Assembly: GCA_030538475.1 (NCBI GenBank) | Contig: JAUNTX010000006.1 | Coordinates: 166,402 to 212,716 of the forward strand | Direction: 5' to 3' | Length of the DNA: 46,315 bases | Source of the DNA: Dermabacter sp. | GTDB lineage: Bacteria; Actinomycetota; Actinomycetes; Actinomycetales; Dermabacteraceae | In this document: positions 7,418 through 15,528 of the stretch, in pieces | How the letters are laid out: each line of letters starts with the position of its first letter | Position numbering within the stretch: position 1 is the first letter of the stretch | Translations under genes and position numbers: made by a program | The notes under the pieces: generated by a model | What the model saw: the letters and a program-made list of their open reading frames with translations, nothing else | The model's database searches: none | Told to the model about the DNA's origin: nothing

Positions 7418-10293
7418 GATTCTCCTTGGGTGAGAGTGGAGTCCGGGCCGTGATCCACGAGGCCAAGCTCTGGTGAGTAGGTGAGGCGCCTGCCGCCCAC
7501 GATGATCGATCTGTCGGTGTCTAGCGGGAGCGCAAGCTGGCCCTTGAGGAGGTGGCTGCCGTGCCACCCCTGGGGCGTGAGCGGTTCGAGCTGGTTGAGC
7601 GTGCCCTCGAACACGGACGCGTAGCGGCTGAACCGTGAGGGTAGGCGCACCGTTGCCGAGGCCAAGGCCAGTTCCGCGGGGAAGCTTGGCGTCGCGTCGG
7701 CCATGAGCTCGCTCGCGAGGTCGGGGTCGGCGTCCACGGGGAAGTAGCCGGTGTCGGTCACGATGATGGGGATGACCTCGATGGATGGGTCGCTATCGCG
7801 CACTTGCGCGAGGCCCCGGGCCTCGCCCTTGACGGTGTCCACGTCGGATGCCTGCGTGCCGAAAAGGGAGTGGAGATCGGCCGCGGCGGAAGGTTCCGGG
7901 AACCGGAAGGTCTCAGAGCGACGCCGGGCAGAATCGCGGTTCTTCGCGCTCTGTTTCTTCGCCTCGATGTGGGCGTCTTTCCATGCCTCCGGTACCGGCG
8001 GCTGATCGCCGTAGGCACTGTGGACGAGCGGCGCGATGTCATCGGGGCGTGTGAAGCCGTGGAGCGCGGGGCCGCTTTGCAGCACGGCGAGCGAGGTGAG
8101 CAAGAGGGTGGGATCGTAGATCGCGGCCGTACCGGACTCGAATGCGGGAGTATCCGGGTCCTCGATTCCGCGCACGAACACCCGCGGCGTGCGCAGATTC
8201 TCCGGGCGGTCGCTCTCGGGCCGCTTATGGCGATGCAGGCGACCAATGCGCTGAATCACCAGGTCAATGGGCGCCATATCGGTCATGAGGAGGTCCACGT
8301 CAATATCGAGGCTCTGTTCCGCCACCTGGGTGGCCACGACGATGCGGCGCCACGGGCGATCCTCCCCGCGACGGGCGCGGGGGCCGAGCTGGCGGTGGAG
8401 CTCCCGCTCCTTGCGGGCCCTGTCCGACGCGATGAACGCCGCGTGATGCAGCTCCACGTCGCCGGGGAAGCGGGCATTGAGCGTGGTGAAGGTCTCCTGC
8501 GCACGCCGGACGGTATTACACAGCACGAGCACGCACCCGCCGTCGGCCAGTGCGCCGTCCAGAAGCGCTTCCATGGTGGCGAGCGAGTCGTCGATGACCT
8601 CCACGCTGGCATGGAGGTCCGGGGCGCTCGCGGGCACGGGATACTCCGTCACGCCCGTGGCCGACGCGGTGGTGACTAGCGGGTAGGCGGTACCGAGGGC
8701 GAGCGCGTCGAGAGTCTGTTTGTCCAGGTACTCGCTCGCGTACGCCTCCACCAGCTCGCGCTTCAGGGCAAGGGGCAAGGTGGCCGACAGGAGCACCACG
8801 GGCGCCCGGTAGCGCGCGAGCCACCGCAGGGCCGTCTTGAGATACTCCGACATATAGGTGTCGTACGCGTGGACCTCATCGATGATGACCACTTTTCCGG
8901 CGAGGCCCAGGTGCCGGAGCATCGAGTGCTTGGCCTGCAGCGCCATGAGCAATACCTGATCCACGGTGGCGACCGTGACGTTCGACAGGATGCCCTTCTT
9001 GCGCCCGCTAAGCCACTGGGAGGCGATCACGCCGCCGCCGGCCCCGTGAGCGTCCGGGCCGGAACCGTCGCCGCCCTGCCCTGCGTACCCGTGAATGCCG
9101 CGGATCTTTAGTTCCCGAAACTCGGTGTTGAGGGCCGCCTTGGAGTGGCCGAGGAACATGGAGGTGACGGCCCCGTCCCTGGCGGAATGGCGGGCGAACT
9201 CGAGCACTCGGTTGAAGAGGCCGTTGGCGGTGGCCATCGTGGGAGCCGCCATGATGAACCCTCCCGCCCCCGACGTGGTGGCCAGCATGTTCGCGGCCAC
9301 GAGGGCGGCCTCGGTCTTGCCCTCTCCCGTGGGAGCTTCAACGATCACGAGGGCGGGCCCGTCGGCATCATCGCAGGCCTGCGCCACGATGCGCTGCACG
9401 TCCCTCGCCGCGAAGTTGTCGGGCCACGCGAAGAGGCGCCGCATATGCGCATCGAGCGCGGCGATATCGAGGAGATCGGGTTCCCACGGGAGCGTGAGAA
9501 ACGCGGTGGCGTATCCGTGTTCCGCTCGGTCCTTTTGATCGCCGATGACATCGAGGGGGAAACCCTCCTGATTGGAGGCGATCCAATCGGCCATGATGAC
9601 GAGGCCCGTGAGGAGCGTCAGGGGAGGAGCGGGGATGCGGCGCGGCAGTAGCCGCAACACGGAATCAATGTCGCAATACGACGCCGCGAAATCCAGCAGC
9701 TCCGTGTGGAGGCTCTTCCACGCGTCGTCGTAGTCGTCAATGATGGTGTCGGCGTGCTCCCGCTTGGCCGGGTCGGAGGCGATGCCGTGGTGGGCGTCCA
9801 CGGCCGAGGCGAGGGCGTGCGCCGTCACCTTCGGTACAGCCCGTGCCGCGAGCCACGACTTCACGATCGCGCCGGAGGCCAGGGCGTGCGGAAAGGGGTG
9901 GGCACCCCGCTCCAGGGACCCCATCTGCACGGGCAGGCCCGCGCGCCGCAGTCTTTCGACGAAAGCGCCGTATCCGCCGCGCGTCTCCAGCTGCGTCTGA
10001 AACGAAAAAGTGGCTTTCCCGAGGTCGTGCACACCCGTGAGCCACACGTACAGGGTGCGCGCCTGGTCGTCCTCCAGGTTGAGGGAGCGCGCGAGGCTGT
10101 CGCGGATCGAATCTGCCAGCCAGTGGTCCCACAGGAGTTCGGCCACGCAGGCGGAATCGATCATGTGTTGGGGCAGGCTCAGCCACTTTTCTGCGGGGTC
10201 GAGGGCCTCGGTGTCGCCGTCGGTCTTCGCCCAGAGCGCGGTGGCCGCGGCGCTGAGCGAACCGGGGTGCGCCGAGGCAAAACGAGTGGGCAT
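7414..10293 (-). CDS. cas3: Cas3 HD nuclease-helicase (type I-E)
   Basis: Effector recruited by Cascade to nick and unwind target DNA. 959 aa from the ATG at 10293; the open frame extends to 10452, but the extra residues overlap the nrdD regulatory region and look non-coding. The HD domain shows His43, His89-Asp90 (GVHDLGK) and ADWIASN near 235. The helicase part has Walker A APTGEGKTE (320-328), DEVH (472-475), SATLP, and motif VI QRIGRLHRH. GGAG lies about 10 bases upstream of the start. First gene of the cas operon; -10 candidate TAAGCT about 50 bases upstream is weak. Confidence 0.97.
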   Translation of the reverse strand: MPTRFASAHPGSLSAAATALWAKTDGDTEALDPAEKWLSLPQHMIDSACVAELLWDHWLADSIRDSLARSLNLEDDQARTLYVWLTGVHDLGKATFSFQTQLETRGGYGAFVERLRRAGLPVQMGSLERGAHPFPHALASGAIVKSWLAARAVPKVTAHALASAVDAHHGIASDPAKREHADTIIDDYDDAWKSLHTELLDFAASYCDIDSVLRLLPRRIPAPPLTLLTGLVIMADWIASNQEGFPLDVIGDQKDRAEHGYATAFLTLPWEPDLLDIAALDAHMRRLFAWPDNFAARDVQRIVAQACDDADGPALVIVEAPTGEGKTEAALVAANMLATTSGAGGFIMAAPTMATANGLFNRVLEFARHSARDGAVTSMFLGHSKAALNTEFRELKIRGIHGYAGQGGDGSGPDAHGAGGGVIASQWLSGRKKGILSNVTVATVDQVLLMALQAKHSMLRHLGLAGKVVIIDEVHAYDTYMSEYLKTALRWLARYRAPVVLLSATLPLALKRELVEAYASEYLDKQTLDALALGTAYPLVTTASATGVTEYPVPASAPDLHASVEVIDDSLATMEALLDGALADGGCVLVLCNTVRRAQETFTTLNARFPGDVELHHAAFIASDRARKERELHRQLGPRARRGEDRPWRRIVVATQVAEQSLDIDVDLLMTDMAPIDLVIQRIGRLHRHKRPESDRPENLRTPRVFVRGIEDPDTPAFESGTAAIYDPTLLLTSLAVLQSGPALHGFTRPDDIAPLVHSAYGDQPPVPEAWKDAHIEAKKQSAKNRDSARRRSETFRFPEPSAAADLHSLFGTQASDVDTVKGEARGLAQVRDSDPSIEVIPIIVTDTGYFPVDADPDLASELMADATPSFPAELALASATVRLPSRFSRYASVFEGTLNQLEPLTPQGWHGSHLLKGQLALPLDTDRSIIVGGRRLTYSPELGLVDHGPDSTLTQGES

Positions 10294-10443
10294 GTGGGTG
10301 GGTCTCCGCGGAAGAAAAGTGAGCGTCGTCTCAGAGCTTAGCGCGAGGATGCCGCGAAAATCGTCAGAATCGAAAAAGAGATCGGATCGCCGGAAGTCAG
10401 GGCTGACGCCGGGGACCCAAGTCCCGCAACCGCGATCCGGCGA

Positions 10444-10459
10444 CCACAACATCTAGTGC
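10444..10459 (+). promoter_or_regulatory. NrdR-type box 1
   Basis: CCACAACATCTAGTGC agrees with the 16-bp NrdR operator pattern (roughly CAC-A-AT--T-GTG). NrdR is the nucleotide-sensing repressor of bacterial ribonucleotide reductase operons. The site lies about 175 bases before nrdD and is paired with an identical inverted copy 31 bases away, a whole number of helical turns as usual for NrdR pairs. Confidence 0.8.
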
Positions 10460-10474
10460 GGTGGGCGTGTCGCG

Positions 10475-10490
10475 GCACTAGATGTTGTGG
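10475..10490 (-). promoter_or_regulatory. NrdR-type box 2
   Basis: GCACTAGATGTTGTGG is the exact reverse complement of the first box, with 15 bases between them. The two together could be mistaken for a terminator hairpin, but the 16-bp arms, 31-base centre spacing and position upstream of nrdDG favour tandem NrdR operators. No T-run follows. Confidence 0.8.
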
Positions 10491-10511
10491 CGACTGCGCC
10501 ACAGTGGTGGA

Positions 10512-10569
10512 GGGCCGCCGCCGAACTGATCACCCGGCGGACGGCCCACCTGGCGCCGCCTTGGCGCCA
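10512..10569 (+). promoter_or_regulatory. Structured nrdD 5' leader: two consecutive hairpins
   Basis: GGGCCGCCGCCG (10512-10523) can pair with CGGCGG-A-CGGCCC (10535-10547), giving a 12-bp stem with one bulged base and an 11-base loop. Four bases later TGGCGCC (10551-10557) pairs with GGCGCCA (10563-10569). Both lie between the NrdR boxes and the nrdD start, so they would be in the mRNA leader if transcription starts near the boxes. It is not a recognisable cobalamin riboswitch. Role unknown. Confidence 0.45.
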
Positions 10570-10589
10570 CCACACAGGAAACATCACCC

Positions 10590-10658
10590 ATGCCCGGCCC
10601 CAGCGCCGCGCCCCTGCATCAAGGAGATCATCGTGAACACCCGCCGTACCCTGGTTGA
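10590..10658 (+). CDS. Possible 22-codon leader ORF overlapping nrdD start
   Basis: ATG at 10590 is preceded by ACAGGAAACATCACCC (Shine-Dalgarno-like AGGAA about 9 bases away) and opens a 22-codon frame, MPGPSAAPLHQGDHREHPPY plus two residues, ending TGA at 10656. It runs through the nrdD ribosome binding site and start codon in another frame. It could couple translation of nrdD to leader translation. No similarity is recognised and it may be fortuitous. Confidence 0.3.
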   Translation: MPGPSAAPLHQGDHREHPPYPG

Positions 10659-12447
10659 CCCCGTGGCCACGCTCAACGACTACATCGAGCGCGCCGATTG
10701 GCGCGTGAACGCCAACGCGAACCAGGGGTACAGCGTGGGCGGTTTGCTGCTCAATTCCGCGGGCAAGATGATCGCGAACTACTGGCTGGACGAGGTGTTC
10801 AGCGAGGAGGCGGGCCGGGCTCACCGGGAGGGCGACCTCTATATTCACGACCTGGATATGCTCACCGGCTATTGCGCCGGGTGGTCGCTGCGCGCGCTCC
10901 TGGAAGAGGGGTTCAATGGCGTGCCGGGCGCGGTAGCTGCCGGTCCCGCGAAGCACTTCAGTTCGGCGTGCGGGCAGATCGTGAACTTCCTCGGCACTTT
11001 GCAGAACGAGTGGGCGGGCGCGCAGGCGTTCAGCTCTTTCGATACGTACATGGCGCCGTTCGTGCGGCTCGATCAGATGAGCTATGCCGAGGTGCGCCAG
11101 TGCATGCAGGAGATGATCTATAACCTCAACGTGCCGAGCCGCTGGGGCAGCCAGTGCCCGTTCACGAACCTCACGTTTGATTGGCACTGCCCGGCGGATC
11201 TTGCGGATCAGTCCCCGCTCATCGGCGGCGAGGTTTGCGACTTCACCTACGGGGACCTGCAGGAGGAAATGGACCTCATCAACCGGGCCTATATCGAGGT
11301 GATGACCGACGGGGATGCGAATGGGCGCGTGTTCACCTTCCCGATTCCCACGTACAACATCACGAAGGACTTCGCGTGGGATTCGCCGAACGCCGATCGG
11401 CTGTTCGCAATGACGGCGAAGTACGGCCTGCCCTATTTTCAGAACTTCATCAATTCGGAGCTGGATCCGGGCCAGATCCGTTCCATGTGCTGCCGTCTCC
11501 AACTGGACCTGCGCGAGTTGCTGAAGCGCGGCAATGGCCTGTTTGGTTCGGCGGAACTCACCGGCTCGATCGGCGTGGTCACCGTGAACATGGCCCGGCT
11601 GGGCTACCTGTATGCGGGGGATGAGGCGGCGCTCGTGGCGGAACTGGACCGGCTGCTCGAGGTGGGCCGCGACACCCTGGAGCGCAGGCGCGCCACGGTG
11701 CAGGAACTCATTGATCGCGGCCTGTACCCGTACACGAAGCGGTACATGGGACACCTGGGCAATCACTTCTCTACGCTCGGCGTGAACGGCATGAATGAAA
11801 TGGTTCGTAACTTCACGCGCGATAGCCACACGCTCGTGGACGAGGAGGGTCAGGCCATGTGCGCGCGGATCCTCGACCATATTCGGGACCGGATGGTGCA
11901 CTTCCAGGAGCAGACCGGCAATCTATATAACCTCGAGGCCACCCCGGCGGAGGGCGCCACCTACCGGCTCGCAAAGGCGGATAAGGAGAGGTTCGCGGAT
12001 ATCCTGCAGGCCGGAACGGACCAGAACCCGTACTACACGAATTCCTCGCAGCTGCCCGTCGGCGCCACCGACGATCCGTTCGAGGCCCTGGAATTGCAAG
12101 ACGCCCTGCAAACGAAATACACGGGCGGCACGGTCCTGCACCTCTACATGAACGAGCAGATGAGCTCTGCCGATGCGGCGAAGACGCTCGTGCGCCGCGC
12201 GCTCGGCCGCTTCCACCTGCCCTACCTGACCGTGACGCCCACGTTCTCGATCTGCCCCACCCACGGCTACCTCGCGGGCGAACATCACGCCTGCCCCACG
12301 TGCGCGGAAACCTGCGAGGTGTGGACCCGGGTCATGGGCTATCACCGCCCCGTGAGCTCCTTCAACATTGGCAAGAAGGGCGAATATGAGGAGCGCCAGT
12401 TCTTCACCGAACAGGCGGCCGCGCCCGCCCTCCACGTATCGGCATGA
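10633..12447 (+). CDS. nrdD: Anaerobic (class III) ribonucleoside-triphosphate reductase
   Basis: Oxygen-sensitive glycyl-radical enzyme reducing NTPs to dNTPs. The GTG at 10633 is chosen because AAGGAG lies 6 bases upstream; the frame is open to 10456 but that part is leader. 604 aa. It starts directly in the catalytic barrel and lacks the ~90-residue N-terminal ATP-cone found in E. coli-type NrdD. MCCR (Cys286-287) is a conserved active-site segment; a C-terminal zinc site is seen at Cys541, 554, 557, 561, and the radical glycine is Gly569 in RVMGYHRPVSSFN. Its ATGA end overlaps nrdG. Confidence 0.96.
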   Translation: MNTRRTLVDPVATLNDYIERADWRVNANANQGYSVGGLLLNSAGKMIANYWLDEVFSEEAGRAHREGDLYIHDLDMLTGYCAGWSLRALLEEGFNGVPGAVAAGPAKHFSSACGQIVNFLGTLQNEWAGAQAFSSFDTYMAPFVRLDQMSYAEVRQCMQEMIYNLNVPSRWGSQCPFTNLTFDWHCPADLADQSPLIGGEVCDFTYGDLQEEMDLINRAYIEVMTDGDANGRVFTFPIPTYNITKDFAWDSPNADRLFAMTAKYGLPYFQNFINSELDPGQIRSMCCRLQLDLRELLKRGNGLFGSAELTGSIGVVTVNMARLGYLYAGDEAALVAELDRLLEVGRDTLERRRATVQELIDRGLYPYTKRYMGHLGNHFSTLGVNGMNEMVRNFTRDSHTLVDEEGQAMCARILDHIRDRMVHFQEQTGNLYNLEATPAEGATYRLAKADKERFADILQAGTDQNPYYTNSSQLPVGATDDPFEALELQDALQTKYTGGTVLHLYMNEQMSSADAAKTLVRRALGRFHLPYLTVTPTFSICPTHGYLAGEHHACPTCAETCEVWTRVMGYHRPVSSFNIGKKGEYEERQFFTEQAAAPALHVSA

Positions 12448-13277
12448 GGGGGCGCCCGCAGGCGTCGGGGGCCGACGGCAGCGCCGCAGACCTGCGTATC
12501 GCGTCCCTCGTGCCGCTCAGCACCGTGGATTGGCCGGGAATGCTCGCGGCCACCCTGTTCCTGCAGGGCTGCCCGTGGCGCTGCACCTACTGCCACAACG
12601 AGGCCATCCTGGACCCGACGGCGCCGGGCCAAGTGCCGTGGTCCGACGTGCAGCGGCTCCTGGATCGGCGCTCGGGGTTGCTGGACGCGGTGGTGTTCTC
12701 GGGCGGCGAGGCCACGCTGCAGCGCGCGCTCGTGCCCGCGGCCCGCGAGGTCAAGGCGCGGGGGTTTCGCGTGGGCCTGCACACGGGCGGCGCGTACCCC
12801 GCGCGGCTGCGGGCGCTCGTGGGCGCCGGGGATCCCGAGGAGCGGCTCGTGGACTGGGTGGGCTTCGATCTGAAGGCCCCGCCCGCGCTCTACCCCGAGG
12901 TGGTGCGTGCGGGCGGCCCCGTGTGGGCGAAGGTGCGCGAGTCGTTCGCGATCCTGGCGGCCGCGGGCGTGGACATGCAGGTGCGGATGACCATCACCCC
13001 CGCGCTCGGCCCGTCCGTCACCACGGTGCTCGACACCCTCGCCACCCTGCACCGGGATCGGGGCACGAGCGGTGGGACCGACGGGGGCTGTGCTCCCGCC
13101 CGCCTTGTTCTCCAGCAGGCGAGGGCCGACGGCGCCCCGGCGGCATTCGCCGAGGCCTTACCCGCGGCAAAGGCGTGGGATCGGGAGTTCGCCCGCATTG
13201 TCGAGGCCGCCGCAGCGCACGGCGAACGGATCGGGGTGGGGGTCCGCCGCGGCGGCGAGGGCGGCCAGACTGGTTGA
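12444..13277 (+). CDS. nrdG: Anaerobic RNR-activating protein, radical SAM
   Basis: Uses a 4Fe-4S cluster and S-adenosylmethionine to generate the glycyl radical on NrdD. 277 aa from an ATG that overlaps the nrdD stop by 4 bases. The radical SAM motif CPWRCTYC (Cys43, 47, 50) is followed by the GGE-type segment VVFSGGEATLQ and LDWVGFDLKAP-like region typical of NrdG/PflA activases. The first ~17 residues are low-complexity and may be dispensable. It is longer than minimal NrdG proteins and matches the longer actinobacterial/anaerobe form. Confidence 0.94.
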   Translation: MRGRPQASGADGSAADLRIASLVPLSTVDWPGMLAATLFLQGCPWRCTYCHNEAILDPTAPGQVPWSDVQRLLDRRSGLLDAVVFSGGEATLQRALVPAAREVKARGFRVGLHTGGAYPARLRALVGAGDPEERLVDWVGFDLKAPPALYPEVVRAGGPVWAKVRESFAILAAAGVDMQVRMTITPALGPSVTTVLDTLATLHRDRGTSGGTDGGCAPARLVLQQARADGAPAAFAEALPAAKAWDREFARIVEAAAAHGERIGVGVRRGGEGGQTG

Positions 13278-13303
13278 CGCCCAGTGCCCGGTCAGGCTAG
13301 CCT
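13274..13303 (+). promoter_or_regulatory. Promoter candidate for the lipoprotein-efflux operon
   Basis: TTGACG (13274-13279) and TAGCCT (13298-13303) are spaced by 18 bases, close to the principal sigma-factor consensus. The -35 box overlaps the nrdG stop codon. About 130 bases of untranslated leader would follow, including a small inverted repeat TGCAC-GTCGA-GTGCA around 13397-13411. Confidence 0.5.
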
Positions 13304-13432
13304 CAGACCACGGGTCGCGCATGGTGATGCAGTGAACATTGAGCATTGTGCCGTGAAAAGGGTGCTACCGCCGATCGCCGACGGGCGCGACCGCTCTGCA
13401 CGTCGAGTGCACCTCCAGAAATAGGTACATCA

Positions 13433-14320
13433 ATGATGATTCGCGGCCGCTGGCGCCTTCCCCTCGCGATCGTTTCCGTCATGACGTGCGGCTCCCTGCT
13501 GTACGGCTGCACGCCCGGAAACGAGTCTGACGAACTGGGGATCCCCAAGAAGAATATCGACACCTGGTCCATGCCCCTGGACCCCTACATTGAGGTGACG
13601 CTGAGCCCCTTTCCGCGCGAGGCGTGGCTGGTCACGATGACCGGGTGCATGGACGAGGCGGGCTTTGACGCCCCCGACGTGCCGCAAGGGTACGCCCCTC
13701 CCGCTGATCCCGTACGCAACAGTGCCGATTACGTCGTCTTCAATACCCGCACTGCTGAACAGTACGGCTACCACCAGGGCCACAATCTCCCCGGATACCA
13801 GATTGAGGACCCCGGTCTAGAGATGAGCGAGCGCCTGGAAACCTGGGGTGCGGCTGGAATGCAAGCCTTCGAGGCGTGCGGGGAAAAGTACGATCACCTC
13901 TTGGGTTCGCCAGGAGGGACAGCGCGGAACTTATCGGGGCAGGCGTCTCACAATGTCGAACAGAGTGGTCGCCTGGATGATGAAAAAGAGGCCTGGGTGG
14001 AATGCATGAAGCCGCTGGGAATCGCCTCGCTCCCTAGTGACCCAACTGAGTTCCCCACCACTGAGGTCCAGAAGTCCATCGGTTTAGAATCCGCCCCGGA
14101 CGGAGAGGTGTGGACGTCAGTTCCCACGCCAGAAGAGATCGCTCTCGCGGTCCACGACGCAGGATGCCGGGAGTCCTCGGGCTACCTGCAGGAGCTGTAT
14201 GACCTCGAGTGGGACGAACAGCTTCAGCTCCTGGAAGCCAACAGGGCCACCCTCGACGCCGAACGGATAAAGGCCGAAGAAACCATCGAAGAGGCCCGGA
14301 AAGTCGCCAACGACAGATGA
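13433..14320 (+). CDS. Uncharacterised four-cysteine lipoprotein
   Basis: 295 aa from the ATG at 13433 (a second ATG follows directly). A basic N-terminus, hydrophobic core and lipobox LLYG-Cys26 indicate a secreted lipoprotein. Four further cysteines (72, 149, 191, 245) sit in helix-like contexts (GCMDEAGF, FEACGEKY, VECMKPLG, AGCRESSGY), suggesting two disulfides or a ligand site. The last 45 residues are charged and likely coiled coil. I do not recognise a named family. It is the first gene of an operon with a membrane-fusion protein (4-nt overlap) and a MacB-like ABC protein, so a role in that efflux system is likely. Codon use is less GC-rich than its neighbours. Confidence 0.8.
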   Translation: MMIRGRWRLPLAIVSVMTCGSLLYGCTPGNESDELGIPKKNIDTWSMPLDPYIEVTLSPFPREAWLVTMTGCMDEAGFDAPDVPQGYAPPADPVRNSADYVVFNTRTAEQYGYHQGHNLPGYQIEDPGLEMSERLETWGAAGMQAFEACGEKYDHLLGSPGGTARNLSGQASHNVEQSGRLDDEKEAWVECMKPLGIASLPSDPTEFPTTEVQKSIGLESAPDGEVWTSVPTPEEIALAVHDAGCRESSGYLQELYDLEWDEQLQLLEANRATLDAERIKAEETIEEARKVANDR

Positions 14321-15524
14321 GCACAACCGACCAGCCAGCGCCCCCGCCGCGGCGGAAGCGCTGGGTCTTCCCCTCGTCGTGCTCCTCGCCATGATGCTCG
14401 CCGCGGCCGCCACGTGGGCGCTCGCAGCCCGCTTCCAATCGCCCGCCCAAGTCGAGGCCCAGGCACAGCCGCCCGAAGCGGGGGCGATCACGGCCCCCGT
14501 CCGCGTGGGAGCGCTGCGTGACTCGATGACCGCGCGGGTGCGCTTCGCACCGCAGGGCAGCGAAAGCGTGCCCCTGCACGCCGATCCCACCGCCGTCGTT
14601 ACAGGCCACCCCCTCGCCGTCGGCGATACCCTCACCTACGGCCAGAGCGTCATCTCCATCAACGGCCGCCCTCTCTTCCTCGTCCAGGGCAATTTCCCCC
14701 TCTACCGGGATCTTGCCGTCGGCGACAAGGGCCCGGACGTGCAGTTGTGGCAAGACTTCCTCGCCACCACCGGCTACGACATTCCCCGCTCCGAGCGGGG
14801 CACCGTCGGCCCCGCCACCGTGCGCGCCACCGCCCGCTTCTACACCGCCCGCGACTACACGAGCCCCGCCCCGGGCACCGTCGCCGCGCCCGCCCCCGCC
14901 ACCAGCGGCGACGATGCGGCCGCCGCGCCCACCACGCCCGCAGCCCCGGCAGCCGACACGGGCAGCGTCATCCTGCCCATGGCCGAAGTGCTCGTGCGCC
15001 CGAGCGCCGGGCAACGCATCGCCGAACTGCCCGCCGTCGGCAGCTACCTCGGAGAAGAACCCTCCTTCGCAGTCACGAGCGGCGACCTCCACGCCACCAC
15101 CGCCGTGCCCGCCCTCGACGGCGTGGGCCTCGTCGAAGGCATGGCCGTCATCGTCACCGCCGAGGACGGCTCCACCCTCACCGGGAAGCTCGGCCCGATC
15201 CCGGCCCCCGGGAAAGCCGACGACGGCGGCACGATCCCCGACCTCCAGATTCCGGTCGCGCTCGACGTGCCGATTGGCGAGGACTGGGCGGGCAAGGACC
15301 TCCTCATCGAGATCATCAAACAGTCCGTAAGCGACGACGCGATCGTGGTGCCCACGCGAGCGCTCGCCGAGAGCGGCGGCGGGGACGCCGTGTTCATCAA
15401 GCAGGCCGACGGCACCTTCCAGGCCATCCAGGTCGAGGTGATCGGTGAGGCCGGTGGGGAAACTGCCGTGCGCCCGCTCGACGACGAGGCGATTGCCGCG
15501 GGCGATCTGGTGCGGCTCAGCTAG
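14317..15524 (+). CDS. Membrane-fusion protein with peptidoglycan-binding-like domain; apparent frameshift near 14370
   Basis: Adaptor of a MacB-type efflux system. The expected start is the ATG at 14317 overlapping the lipoprotein stop: it gives MSTTDQPAPPPRRKRWVFP and then runs into a stop at 14392. The neighbouring frame continues with LVVLLAMMLAAAATWALAARF and reads to 15524. One extra C in the CCCC at 14370-14373 would join a cytosolic N-terminus to the membrane helix. Without repair, translation would have to start at GTG 14379 (381 aa), leaving a helix without its positive flank and without ribosome site. A peptidoglycan-binding-like segment (about 108-155 of the 381) and beta-barrel regions with an Ala/Pro linker follow. 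It may be a real lesion or a sequencing error. Confidence 0.8.
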
Positions 15525-15528
15525 CGCC

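Noticed and set aside
10444..10490. Reading the 16-base inverted repeat as an intrinsic terminator
   Set aside because: It lies between divergent genes, has no T-run, and each arm matches an NrdR box.
10512..10632. Cobalamin riboswitch before the RNR operon
   Set aside because: No B12-box-like conserved sequence was seen; the hairpins are simple stems.
10453..11901. 482-codon open frame antisense to nrdD
   Set aside because: Shadow frame opposite a clearly coding nrdD.
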